Shown: piece by piece, positions 18,145 through 27,874 of the stretch
Layout: each line of letters opens with the position of its first letter
Numbering within the stretch: the stretch's first letter is position 1
DNA from: Alphaproteobacteria bacterium
GTDB lineage: Bacteria > Pseudomonadota > Alphaproteobacteria > Micavibrionales > UBA2020
Length of the DNA stretch: 43,348 nt
Direction: 5' to 3'
NCBI GenBank assembly: GCA_028817795.1
Contig: JAPPOU010000090.1
Span: 3,303 to 46,650, forward strand
The notes under the pieces: generated by a model
Told to the model about the DNA's origin: nothing
What the model saw: the letters and a program-made list of their open reading frames with translations, nothing else
Databases searched by the model: none
Program-made: the position numbers and the translations under genes

Positions 18145-18173
18145 ATTGTAGCGCGTATACCGCTCAGAGTCAA
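18145..18173 (-). promoter_or_regulatory. Sigma70-like promoter of ANK cassette B
   Basis: Minus strand TTGACT-N17-TACAAT located 28 nt upstream of the first start codon. Confidence 0.6.
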
Positions 18174-18232
18174 TGATTATGTTAAATTAAATCGTTGGCT
18201 AACATATTGATATTAAATGTTTTACTTGGGTA

Positions 18233-21200
18233 TTAATGTTTTGGCCCTGCATTATTCCCTTTTTTCCGGGGCGGGGGCGGTTGATAGGCAGCAATTTTGG
18301 CTTTTTGGCAGGCAGCGTCCATATCGGCCGTGGCCAGCGGCATCAGTTGTGCTTTGCGTGTATATAAAAGGGCGCATTTCACGTTTTTATCGGGGTAGAT
18401 TTGCTGCACGGCCAGACGATAGGCCGCCATTTGTATGATGTGCTTTTCATCAATATCGGCTGTGGCCTTGGGTACGCGGCGGCTGTTTTTGTAATCGACG
18501 ATCAATACCGTATCGCCATCGACGACAAGACGGTCGATCTGGCCGTTCATCATTTCCTTGCGGCCATCGTGTTCGATATAGCCTGCAATGGAGACTTCGG
18601 GCAGGGAATTGTTGCCGAACAATGTGCCAAATTCCGGATCGTTCAAGGTCGCCAGAACGCTTTTCAGCGTGCGTTCTTGTTCTTTTGGCGTCAGTTTCCA
18701 TGCGGGTTTTGACAGGTATTTTTTTGCGGCCTCTTCCCGCTTGTCATTTTCAACGTCGGGCAGGAATTCAAACAGGCTGTGCACAATGGTACCCAGTTTT
18801 TGCAAATAACTTTCGTGATGATCGTCTAGCGGCGAGCGGGCGGCGGGCACGTCTTGCCTGTCCATGGCGGCAGAGGGAGTGAATTTGGGCATGACGGGCG
18901 CAGCAGTTTTGGGCGCGGATTTTGCCCATGCGGGCACAATGGTCTTTTTGCGGCGGGTGGCAGGTTTCATGCCATCCGGCACAGGCGCTGCCGTTTGCGG
19001 CACGGTCAGGCGGATCACGCCGTTTTTATCTTGCGTTGCGCGGTGCGTGAGTTTTTCTTTAAAGCCTTTTTCAATCAGGCCGTACCAGCTTTGCGGGTCC
19101 AGCTTTCTTTCGCCATGGTGGCCGAAAACATACAGCCTGTCTGCGGCGCGTGTCATGGCGACATACAAAAGGCGGCGGTATTCGCGGTCACGGTCTTTTT
19201 CCGCCTTTTCGCGTTGTTGGCGGAAGACGTCGTTTTCAAGGTCTTTGCGTGGCGCCCACAAAGGAACGGGCCGCCCTTCATCTGGCCACAAAAAGCGCGG
19301 ACGGGTGCGTGCGTTGTCGGCGGGTACGCCTGTTGTATCGGGCAATATGACGATGGGCGCTTCCAGCCCCTTGGCGCCATGCGTTGTCATGATATGCACG
19401 CGGGGCGCATCGGGGTTTAAGCTGATCTCGCGTTTAACCTCTGCTTCGCCCGCTTCCAGCCATGATAAAAACCCTTGCAGTGTCGGCACGTGGTTTTTGG
19501 AGAAACGCTCCGCTGCGTTCAAAAATTCAGTGACCGGGTCTTCTGCTTCGGCCCCCAGACGGCTGTAGATGGCAGCCATGCCGGATTCGCCGGCAGGGCA
19601 GGCGTCTGTCAATACATTGGCGTAGAATTCATAGGGCCTTTTGTCGTTGACGTGCGCTTTAAGCTCTTCAAGATAGCTATGCGCTTCTTTAAACAAAGGG
19701 TCTGCGCCGTCTTCGGCAGCTTTGGTGGCTAAAGATGACCAAAGATCATCCTTGCGCCGCGCTGCGATTTCTTCCAGTTGCGTATCGTTCATGCCGACCA
19801 ACGGAGATTTTAAAACGCAGGCGAGTTTGTAATCATCCTTGGGGAATAAAAGACAATCGCCAAGGGCTGTTAAATCCATCACCGCTATTTGCGTGCGCAG
19901 GGCCATGCGGTCGGCGCCTGCAACGGGGATATCGCGTTTTTTCAGGGCGCTAATCATGTGGTCAACAAATTCGGTGCGACGACGCACGAGAATCATGATA
20001 TCGGCAGGGCTGATGGCGCGGCCACGGGATTCCAGTTTTTCTCCCTTGTCCAGCCAACCCTTGATTTTGTCGGCAATATTGTCGGCAAGATCGGCGGCGG
20101 GGTGGGGCGCGTCTTCACGTGTCAGCGGCAAAGACCACGGCTCCGGCTCCATTTTTTCCTTGGGGCGGATGAGGGGGTGCAGCTCAACCAGCCCGGCTTG
20201 CCCGGTGCGGAATGGCGTGTGCCGCACTTTTTTGTTTTGGCCTTCGCTGTCGATGAAAAGCCCGTCAGTTGCCTCCGGGTTGTCAAAGACAGCATCCACA
20301 GCTTCTGTGACGGCAGGGGATGAACGAAAGGCCACACGCAATTCAACTTCGCGCCAGTCACCGCCGGCTTCGTTGACAAGATTGCCGAACAGGCGGCGGC
20401 GGTTTTCAAATTCCTTTGGGTCTGCGCGCTGGAAACTGAAGATAGATTGCTTTTCATCTCCGACGGCAAAAATTGTGCGGTCTTTTGCGTTTTTGACCGT
20501 GGGACCTTTAAAAAATTCCTGCGCAATGGCAGAGACAAGGTGCCACTGGTCGGGGTTTGTATCTTGCGCTTCGTCGATCAAGATGTGCTTGAGGTCGCCC
20601 GGCAATTTTTGCAATATCCACGCGCCTGCATGGTCTTCACGCATCATTCTGTTGGCGCGGTGAACAAGGTCGTCAAAATCCAAAAGGTTGTGGGCGCGTT
20701 TTCTGGCTTCGTAGTTTTCGAGAATGGCCGCCGTTAACCGTAGAAGCGATTCCGTGTTTTCGGCAAGGTTTGCAGTCGCAATGGTATCAAGCCCTTTGAC
20801 AAGCCGTTCGGCCTCGATCCGCAGGGCGGGTTCCGCGAAAGCGGCCTTTTTCGTGGCAAGACTTTTGCGTGGCGTGCCGTCGGCTTTTAAGAACGTTGCG
20901 GCGTAATCGGTGAAAATGTCTTCACGTGTTTCTGGGTTTAGCAGCCAGGCTTTTATGATGGTTGCGCGTTCACGGTCGGTGTCGCTGCCTGTCGCAAGGA
21001 TATCTGCAGCATTGTTCAGGGCTTCGAAGTCAGGTGCGCGACCGTTAATGCCGATGGCGCTGTTGAGTTGTTGTATCAAATTCTTGCCGGTCAATCCTTC
21101 GGGCGTGCCAAGCCAGTTGTAGACATTGCGCGTCGTTTGGTCGACGCCACCTTGATCTGCGAATATGGCCAGCAATTGCCCACGCCGCGCTGTCAGGGTG

Positions 21201-21808
21201 TTGATGAGCGTGTTAAAGTCATCTTCTGCAACTTCGGGCGTGATGATGCGCACGGCCTTTGCCAGCGGCGTGTCAGGTTCATCTTGGGCGCGGCGCAAAA
21301 CATCGGCTTGTGCCTGACGCAGCATGTCTGCGGCGGTTTGGTCATCCATGACGTCGAAATAGGGCGGTATACCGCTTTCAATCGGGAAACGATGCAACAT
21401 TTTTTGGGCAAAGGCATGAATGGTTTGTATTTGCGCCCCGCCGTCTGCGTCCAGAAACGCGGTAAAAAGCTTACGGGCTTTTCTGATCTGCTTTGTATCA
21501 GGGGTTTCGCCTGTTAGGTTTTTTAGGCGTTTTTTTAGCTCCGGTTCAGGGCAAGAGGCCCAAATGCTTAACTCATCCCGAATACGAATGGTCATGACGG
21601 CGGCGGCGGCCTTGGTAAACGTCAGGCATAAAAGCTGGTCTGGCTCTACGCCATCCAGCATCAGGCGAAGGGTGCGGTCCGTTAAGACCTTTGTTTTTCC
21701 AGAGCCTGCCGAGGCCGTGACCCAAACGCTGGCTTTCGGGTCAGACGCATGCCGTTGCGGCACGCTGGGGTCGTTATCGTTCTGTGGCTGTTTATCTGCG
21801 GGGGCCAT
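18233..21808 (-). CDS. addA: Double-strand break repair helicase-nuclease AddA
   Basis: UvrD-like motifs WVTASAGSGKTKVLTDR, LIDEAQDTNPDQW, VGDEKQSIFSFQRADP, MTTHGAKGLEAPIVILPDT, VAMTRAADRLYV; C-terminal nuclease DYKN. Confidence 0.95.
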   Translation of the reverse strand: MAPADKQPQNDNDPSVPQRHASDPKASVWVTASAGSGKTKVLTDRTLRLMLDGVEPDQLLCLTFTKAAAAVMTIRIRDELSIWASCPEPELKKRLKNLTGETPDTKQIRKARKLFTAFLDADGGAQIQTIHAFAQKMLHRFPIESGIPPYFDVMDDQTAADMLRQAQADVLRRAQDEPDTPLAKAVRIITPEVAEDDFNTLINTLTARRGQLLAIFADQGGVDQTTRNVYNWLGTPEGLTGKNLIQQLNSAIGINGRAPDFEALNNAADILATGSDTDRERATIIKAWLLNPETREDIFTDYAATFLKADGTPRKSLATKKAAFAEPALRIEAERLVKGLDTIATANLAENTESLLRLTAAILENYEARKRAHNLLDFDDLVHRANRMMREDHAGAWILQKLPGDLKHILIDEAQDTNPDQWHLVSAIAQEFFKGPTVKNAKDRTIFAVGDEKQSIFSFQRADPKEFENRRRLFGNLVNEAGGDWREVELRVAFRSSPAVTEAVDAVFDNPEATDGLFIDSEGQNKKVRHTPFRTGQAGLVELHPLIRPKEKMEPEPWSLPLTREDAPHPAADLADNIADKIKGWLDKGEKLESRGRAISPADIMILVRRRTEFVDHMISALKKRDIPVAGADRMALRTQIAVMDLTALGDCLLFPKDDYKLACVLKSPLVGMNDTQLEEIAARRKDDLWSSLATKAAEDGADPLFKEAHSYLEELKAHVNDKRPYEFYANVLTDACPAGESGMAAIYSRLGAEAEDPVTEFLNAAERFSKNHVPTLQGFLSWLEAGEAEVKREISLNPDAPRVHIMTTHGAKGLEAPIVILPDTTGVPADNARTRPRFLWPDEGRPVPLWAPRKDLENDVFRQQREKAEKDRDREYRRLLYVAMTRAADRLYVFGHHGERKLDPQSWYGLIEKGFKEKLTHRATQDKNGVIRLTVPQTAAPVPDGMKPATRRKKTIVPAWAKSAPKTAAPVMPKFTPSAAMDRQDVPAARSPLDDHHESYLQKLGTIVHSLFEFLPDVENDKREEAAKKYLSKPAWKLTPKEQERTLKSVLATLNDPEFGTLFGNNSLPEVSIAGYIEHDGRKEMMNGQIDRLVVDGDTVLIVDYKNSRRVPKATADIDEKHIIQMAAYRLAVQQIYPDKNVKCALLYTRKAQLMPLATADMDAACQKAKIAAYQPPPPRKKGNNAGPKH

Positions 21809-24800
21809 GTGTTTTCTTTCTGCGTTTTACAGGGGCGCGGGCCTTGCGTCCGCGTGCGCGGCGGCCTGTTTTTTTCACGCTGCTCCATTCCGCCGTGCGG
21901 GCCAGGTGCGCATAGGTATTGGCATAGGGGGCATAGGCCGGGCGTGGCGCTGACAGGTAGGGCGTTTTGGCATCATTAAAGGCACGGACGAGGGATTCGA
22001 TGCCTTTTCGCGCTTCGGTCATGGATTGCGCGACATCGCCTTTGACATGTGTCACGGATGCGGCGGGGCGGCCACCTGAAAGCTTCCAGTATTGCAAGCT
22101 GCCGGGGTCGCTGGCGGCAATGCCGTCCATGCCGCCGGAAAAAGCAATGGCGGCTTCCAGCGTGAGCTGGGGCGAAAACCCAAGCGCAACCGATTTTTGT
22201 GAGGGAATGCCGCCTGTTTTGTAATCAATGATCTCGATCCGCCCCGAAGGGTCGCGATCAATCCGGTCTGCGATAGCCGTGAGCGTGAATATCTCGCCGC
22301 CGACGTCAATGTCGAGCTTGCCGTTTACTTCCGTACCCAGCGTGCGGGATGTTTCGCGCCTTTCCGCTTCAAAGCGCACAAACCATTCGGCAATGCGCTC
22401 AAAACGCGGCCACCAAAACGATTGCACGGTGGGGCTGTTCATGCGTTCGCTGAAAACATCGCGCCCAATGTTTAGCAATTCTTCCTTGGCGTTGTCGGGG
22501 AGGGTGTCGGGGTATTTTTTCACGAACCTGTCTAGCGCATCATGTATCAATGTACCACGTTCCGCTGCTGTAGGGCTGGCATCAATAGGTGCGCGTGGAC
22601 GCAGTTTCAAGATATAGCGCGCATAGACGGCATAAGGGTCTTGCATCAAAGTCTGTACGCCGGTGACGGGCAGTTTTTTGGGGCGAAGGGATACGGGCGG
22701 CGTTGGTGCGGGCGGCTGCATCGGTACAACGTCGCCGGGCGTATAGAGCGTGTTGTAGATTTGCAAAAGGTTTGCGTTTCTGTTGATTTTGTTGTCCAGC
22801 CCCGCAGTTTTCAGCGTCATAGCCAGACGCGTTAAGAAAGGGGAGGCGACAGCGGGTGCGTTACCGCTGCGTTCTGCATGCGTCATTAGAATGTGCCGTT
22901 GTGATGCAAGGCGTGTAAAGCGCAATGCCGATTGGCCACTGGTTTCGTTGGCGGGTGGCAGGCCCAGCGCCTTTGCCATGGGCGGTGAGAGCCACGGGCT
23001 TTCTGACGGGCGCGGCGGCCAGACATCGGCCGTTAGACCGCCAAGCGCAACAATATCCGTTTTGCGCAGCAGGGCTTGCTCCGGCGTTAGTATGTGTAGT
23101 TGGGGGTGCGCGGATTGCAAGGGGTAAGCGGTAACTTCGCGCAAAAGCCCTTCAACTACGCCTGCATATTCATGGCCTGTGACAGCCGGCATGAGATCGG
23201 CGGCATCGCGCAGTTCAGATAAAAAGCGCGCCGCCTTGACGCCATCATCGCCCCGCCACAATCTTTGCGGGCCGGTTTCTTCTGCGGTTGTGGCCAAGGC
23301 TTCGGCAAAACGAATATGATCTTCCAAAAGTGTGCGGAAGGGTTGTGGTGTGGTATCTGACATGTGCTTAAAGAAATCTTTTCCGGCAGCGTCAATATCA
23401 TCGATCCATTTTTGCAGCGTATCCACGCGGGTTTTCAGTTCCGGTATGTCTTCGGGTTTTTTGCGCGCGGCAGCGCGGTTAAAGGCTGTGCTGAGAGAGC
23501 CTTTTAAGCCTTGCGTGCCCCCTTGCGGCCGTGGGCCATGCAGCGCGAGATTTTCAAGCTCGGCCATGCGGGCCTGAAAGTCTTCGGGCGTGCCGCCCAG
23601 CCCGGCCAGCGGGTGTTTCATGGCCTCCAGAAATGCGACGGGTGCCAGATTTTCCGCCGCCATATGCGCAGTTGATGCCAGATAAATCCCGGCGGCTGTG
23701 TCGGCAAGGGGGGTGCCTGCGCTGTCAGCGATATCAACGCCCCACAGCTTCATGCGTGCCGCGACGCGGCGGGCCAGATCGCGATCATTCGTGACCAGCG
23801 CTGCTGTGCGCCCTTCGGTTTCCAGCGCTTGCCGAAGGCGCAGGGCGATGACACCGGCTTCCTCTTGTGGTGTGGCGCACAGAACGACGTCGAAATCTTG
23901 CATGGCGCGGGCGGCATCTGTTTTTTTCATTTTTCCGATGCGTCTGCCGCCGGACCGCATGGCTTCTCGTAAAAGGTCTTGCCGTGCCGCCTGGTTGACG
24001 GTAGGCCGCGCCGGGTGCCAGTCGCGCACTTGATCGCGGGTCACGTCCAGCCCGGTCATGATGTTTTTCAAAAGATATTGCGGATGTGTGGGAGATAGTT
24101 GATCCCAGTGCTTGTCATCCAGCTTTGTATCGATAGCGGGCAATACAACCTCGCCGTTTGGCAGGGCGCGCACAGTTTTCAAAAGGTCCAATACAGGCGG
24201 CGCGGCCTCGGTAAAGCCTGCTGCAATGACGGGCGTGTCGTTCGCATGGGTATTCCAGTATGTTGCCTGAATGCGCAGGATGGCGTTTTTACGGTCTTCA
24301 GGATCGACGTGGCCAATGCTTTCAAGATAACGCGGCCATGTTTCGGTTACGATTTTAAGGAAGTCTGCCGTGCGCGCCCATTGCGATTGAAAATTTTCAG
24401 GCACAAGCTTTTCCAGCTTATCAAGCTTGACATCGTTGCGCTGCACGTCGTCGATAAAACGTCCCAGCTCCCCCCCCAGCTTAACGGCTTTTTGCGCCGA
24501 GCTGGCCATGCCCGGAATTTTCAGGATTTCGGACGCCAGCACCAATTGCCGCTGCAGGCGTGATACGGCGGGCGGCATGTCCAAAAGCGTTTCCGAGAGA
24601 ACATGGTGGTCTGAAATTTTCAGGCTGAAGTCGTCATCATCAATATCGCCGGGCGTCGTGATCTTGGGCAGGATGCCGGGCTTTCCTTGCCAGTGGCCGG
24701 TAAAGGTGTTTTTCAATGCACGTGCCGCATCGGCATGGGGGACAAGAATGGTATAGCCCGCAAGTTCCATGGGGTCATCCGCTGTCCTGTCAAGCAGACC

Positions 24801-24926
24801 CTTGGCCAGTGTATCCATGAAGCTTTGTTGTGGCGGAATGGTATAAATGGCTCCATCCGCTTTGCGCGGCGCGTTGGACACCTTGTTCGTTGTGGTGGCG
24901 GCAGGTCGTTGGCGAGGCTTGGCCAT
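21792..24926 (-). CDS. addB: Double-strand break repair protein AddB
   Basis: Immediately upstream of addA with 17-nt overlap; C-terminal PD-(D/E)XK nuclease region (RGTLIHDALDRFVKKYPD...RIEIIDYKTGGIPS). Confidence 0.92.
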   Translation of the reverse strand: MAKPRQRPAATTTNKVSNAPRKADGAIYTIPPQQSFMDTLAKGLLDRTADDPMELAGYTILVPHADAARALKNTFTGHWQGKPGILPKITTPGDIDDDDFSLKISDHHVLSETLLDMPPAVSRLQRQLVLASEILKIPGMASSAQKAVKLGGELGRFIDDVQRNDVKLDKLEKLVPENFQSQWARTADFLKIVTETWPRYLESIGHVDPEDRKNAILRIQATYWNTHANDTPVIAAGFTEAAPPVLDLLKTVRALPNGEVVLPAIDTKLDDKHWDQLSPTHPQYLLKNIMTGLDVTRDQVRDWHPARPTVNQAARQDLLREAMRSGGRRIGKMKKTDAARAMQDFDVVLCATPQEEAGVIALRLRQALETEGRTAALVTNDRDLARRVAARMKLWGVDIADSAGTPLADTAAGIYLASTAHMAAENLAPVAFLEAMKHPLAGLGGTPEDFQARMAELENLALHGPRPQGGTQGLKGSLSTAFNRAAARKKPEDIPELKTRVDTLQKWIDDIDAAGKDFFKHMSDTTPQPFRTLLEDHIRFAEALATTAEETGPQRLWRGDDGVKAARFLSELRDAADLMPAVTGHEYAGVVEGLLREVTAYPLQSAHPQLHILTPEQALLRKTDIVALGGLTADVWPPRPSESPWLSPPMAKALGLPPANETSGQSALRFTRLASQRHILMTHAERSGNAPAVASPFLTRLAMTLKTAGLDNKINRNANLLQIYNTLYTPGDVVPMQPPAPTPPVSLRPKKLPVTGVQTLMQDPYAVYARYILKLRPRAPIDASPTAAERGTLIHDALDRFVKKYPDTLPDNAKEELLNIGRDVFSERMNSPTVQSFWWPRFERIAEWFVRFEAERRETSRTLGTEVNGKLDIDVGGEIFTLTAIADRIDRDPSGRIEIIDYKTGGIPSQKSVALGFSPQLTLEAAIAFSGGMDGIAASDPGSLQYWKLSGGRPAASVTHVKGDVAQSMTEARKGIESLVRAFNDAKTPYLSAPRPAYAPYANTYAHLARTAEWSSVKKTGRRARGRKARAPVKRRKKTHGPRR

Positions 24927-25045
24927 GATACCCTTTCAGTCGCGAAATCCTGAGATGACGACAGAATATATGGTTAATATAGGGAGTCAAGAGCGGAACT
25001 GAATTACGTTTATTTTGTTTACGTAATCTTATAGCGGTATTGCTA

Positions 25046-26095
25046 TTAATGAGGTTTTAAGGGGGCCTGTTTCTTGACAGTGGGGCGCATAATCTTGCGG
25101 GGTTTTATGGTGCCTCTTGCGGCGGCGGTTTTGAAGGCGGCAGCAGTACGTTTTTTTTCTTCCGTGAGAATCAAGCGGGTGTGATTTGGCGTTAGGGCGT
25201 AATCAAGTGCTGTTTTTCCGTCTTTGTTCTTTGTGTTGATGTGCGCGCCGTTTTTAAGCAGCGTTTCTAAAAAATACGTGTTTTCCAATTGTGCTGCGAT
25301 TATCAGTGCCGTATCTCCGTGTTCGTCCTGTGCGTCCATATTGGCGCTGTTTTTGATAAGCAGGTTGACCATCCCGGCATCCATTGAACAGAGAGCGGAC
25401 ATCAGCGGTGTCGTGCCGCCATCGCTGACGACATTGACGTTGGCACCGTTCTTGAGAAGTCTGCGGGAGGAATATGCGTACCCTGATCGCAGGGCGTAAA
25501 GGAGAGGGGTTTCGCGTTCACCCCACGTGCGGTGTTCTATATCGGCACCGCGTTCCAGCAGGACGTTGATCATGTGGCCAGCGACCTGTGGGTCTTTATG
25601 CTGCTCTTCTTCTGCAGCATAAAATAATGCGGTGTATCCAAAGGCATTGCTCTTATTGACATCTGCCCCGTGGTCCAGAAGAAGGCGGGCGATATCTATG
25701 GATGTTTCATGAAAGCTGTTTCTTGCCAGAAGCATCAAAAGGGTTTTGCCACTGTGGTTACATGCGAAATCGGCTTTTGCGCCGTGTTCCAAAAGAATGC
25801 GGGCAGCGGCTGTGCTGCCAGCTTTCATGCAGGCGTCGTATAAAGGGGGATGGTGCAGTACATTGCCTTTCTCGGTATCTGCCCCCAGATCAAGCAGAGC
25901 CTTCATAACTGTGATATCTCCTTTGCTGGCGGCACAGTGTAATGGTGTCATGCCACCGCTTTGGGCGATGCCGTTAATGTCGATACCTTGACTGATTAAA
26001 TCCAGACACTTTTTTGTGTCATGTTGCGCAGCCAAAAGCTCAGTCCCTAACTGGCGGGTACGCCTGTGTCTGGCTTCTGCATTGTTTGTTGGCAC
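25046..26095 (-). CDS. Ankyrin repeat protein with basic C-terminal tail
   Basis: CLDLISQGIDINGIAQSGGMTPLHCAASKGD...; tail FKTAAARGTIKPRKIMRP. Start uncertain: GTG at 26095 suggested here; the ORF track uses TTG at 26131. Confidence 0.85.
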   Translation of the reverse strand: MPTNNAEARHRRTRQLGTELLAAQHDTKKCLDLISQGIDINGIAQSGGMTPLHCAASKGDITVMKALLDLGADTEKGNVLHHPPLYDACMKAGSTAAARILLEHGAKADFACNHSGKTLLMLLARNSFHETSIDIARLLLDHGADVNKSNAFGYTALFYAAEEEQHKDPQVAGHMINVLLERGADIEHRTWGERETPLLYALRSGYAYSSRRLLKNGANVNVVSDGGTTPLMSALCSMDAGMVNLLIKNSANMDAQDEHGDTALIIAAQLENTYFLETLLKNGAHINTKNKDGKTALDYALTPNHTRLILTEEKKRTAAAFKTAAARGTIKPRKIMRPTVKKQAPLKPH

Positions 26096-26105
26096 GATGT
26101 CACTC

Positions 26106-26160
26106 TTTGACGGTCTGTAGAAAACCGTCAAAAGTTAACATAACGCAAGGGGCGTGTCAA
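26106..26160 (-). promoter_or_regulatory. Promoter-like element (TTGACA-N17-TAACTT) with an adjacent 8-bp inverted repeat upstream of an ANK gene
   Basis: Minus-strand TTGACA at 26160-26155 and TAACTT at 26137-26132; inverted repeat TTTGACGG-N11-CCGTCAAA at 26106-26132. Confidence 0.45.
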
Positions 26161-26172
26161 TGTGCCGTGTTG

Positions 26173-26781
26173 TTATGCAGATTTATAAAGTTTCTCAGCC
26201 AGATCATAGAGTTGCCAGCGTCCGGCGGCTTTTTCAAACCGGAATGGCGCGGCATTGGGGCTGTGGGTGAGGGGGACGGTGGCAATGGCGCGGCACAAAA
26301 CGCGGTACAACCCGCCATGCGCGACGAATAAAACGTTTTTCCCGGCAAAGTTTTCAAGGTGCCGTGTCATGGAGGATAAAACGCGGGCCTTAAAATCGGC
26401 GTAAGATTCGCCGCCTTCCGGACAGGGGTAGCCGTTTTCCTCGCAGAGTTCAGAGATGCATTGCCCTTTTGCGACAAAGGCTTTGAAATCTTCGGCAGGC
26501 GCGCCTTCCAACTGGCCGAAATGCCTTTCGCGCAAGTCTGCATCTGTAATGATAGGCAGGTCGAGCGCGGTATTGACGATATCTGCCGTTTCCTTTGCGC
26601 GCACCAGCGGGCTTGCAACGATATGGTCGATATCAAGGCCGCGCAGGTGCGCGATAGCCGTGCCAGCCTGTGCGCGGCCCGTATCGTTCAAGGGGATATC
26701 CGTCCACCCCTGCACGCGTAAGGCGCGGTTCCAGTCTGTTTCACCGTGGCGGAGGAAGTAGAATGAACGTGGCAATGGCAT
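26173..26781 (-). CDS. Histidine phosphatase family protein (phosphoglycerate mutase-like)
   Basis: FYFLRHGETDWNRALRVQGWTDIPLNDTGRAQA; later FVAHGGLYRVL. Confidence 0.92.
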   Translation of the reverse strand: MPLPRSFYFLRHGETDWNRALRVQGWTDIPLNDTGRAQAGTAIAHLRGLDIDHIVASPLVRAKETADIVNTALDLPIITDADLRERHFGQLEGAPAEDFKAFVAKGQCISELCEENGYPCPEGGESYADFKARVLSSMTRHLENFAGKNVLFVAHGGLYRVLCRAIATVPLTHSPNAAPFRFEKAAGRWQLYDLAEKLYKSA

Positions 26782-26800
26782 GGCGGTTCCTTTTTAAGGT

Positions 26801-27736
26801 TTAATGACGTGGTTTTGGTTTATGGCGCTTTAGGCGCGGCAAGGTGGGCCAAAGTCTGCGGAAGGCCTGAAGCACGCGCCGTGTTTTGTGGCGGTATTTT
26901 TTTGCGATGTCGCAGTCAACCGGACCTTTCAGGCCAAGCTGGCGGCGCTGCTTGAGCCAATCAATTTGCGCCCATTGCCCCTGTGCATTCATGGACAGCG
27001 CGGTAAAGCTTTCGACCCAGTCGCCGGAATTGGCATACATGAAGCCGTCTTTGTGCGTTTTCAGTTCCGCGAAATGGGTGTGGCCGCAAACAATACCGTC
27101 AAAACCGCCATCAAGGGCATGTTTGCGTGCGGCTTTTTCAAAGGCTTTTTTGGTGCCGGATACTGTTTCCGTCCAGCGGTGCAGGTGCGCGAAAATGCGC
27201 GGGCCTTTCATTCCGACGCACCGTGCAGCGCGGTCAAAAACCTTGCTAAGGGATATAAGGCCCACGCCGACATCTTCCGCCAAATGGCGGAACCAGCGGG
27301 GCCAGTTGATATCTGCGTCACTGCCCTTTTCTGCGATGTCGCCATGCGTCATCAAAAGCTTGCGCCCGTCGGGCGCGTCAAACGCATATTCGCGGTGCAC
27401 CTCTATGCCCAATAGCTTAATGCCATGCCATTCCGGCTTGCGCACATCGATATCGTGATTGCCGGGGATGTAAACGACACGCGTGCCATCCTGCCCGATT
27501 TTTTTATTGATCTCGTCCAGAACGCGAATGTGTGTTTCAGGCAGGTCGCGGGTACCGCGCTTGATGCGTTCTCCGTCGATGATATCGCCGTTCAAGATCA
27601 ATGTATCGCAGCGTGTGTGCTGTAAAAACTCCAGCAGCAATTCAGCGCCTGCGCCACGCATGCCCAGATGTGCATCGGATACGACGACAAGGGGCAGGTG
27701 CTGGACAGGTTCGGCGGATCGGCGCTGTTTTCTCAT
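26801..27736 (-). CDS. Metallophosphoesterase, UDP-2,3-diacylglucosamine diphosphatase-like
   Basis: VVSDAHLGMRGAGAELLLEFLQ, LNGDIIDGERI, YIPGNHDIDVRKPE, VCGHTHFAELK, NSGDWVESFT; start placed at MRKQRRSAEP. Confidence 0.85.
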   Translation of the reverse strand: MRKQRRSAEPVQHLPLVVVSDAHLGMRGAGAELLLEFLQHTRCDTLILNGDIIDGERIKRGTRDLPETHIRVLDEINKKIGQDGTRVVYIPGNHDIDVRKPEWHGIKLLGIEVHREYAFDAPDGRKLLMTHGDIAEKGSDADINWPRWFRHLAEDVGVGLISLSKVFDRAARCVGMKGPRIFAHLHRWTETVSGTKKAFEKAARKHALDGGFDGIVCGHTHFAELKTHKDGFMYANSGDWVESFTALSMNAQGQWAQIDWLKQRRQLGLKGPVDCDIAKKYRHKTRRVLQAFRRLWPTLPRLKRHKPKPRH

Positions 27737-27874
27737 GTTTGTGTGTGTTTTTAAATAATTCCAGATGTGGCCACAATAGCCCTGCAGGTTGTATGCGGTC
27801 AACCCGGCGGTATTGCACTGCAACACTGGCGGCGTGGTTATAATATTAAGATTACTTTGATGGTTTGCGGGTTT

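Noticed and set aside
19839-20663. 274-aa plus-strand ORF
   Set aside because: Antisense to addA; Arg/Ser-rich shadow ORF. The same applies to 18864-19568.
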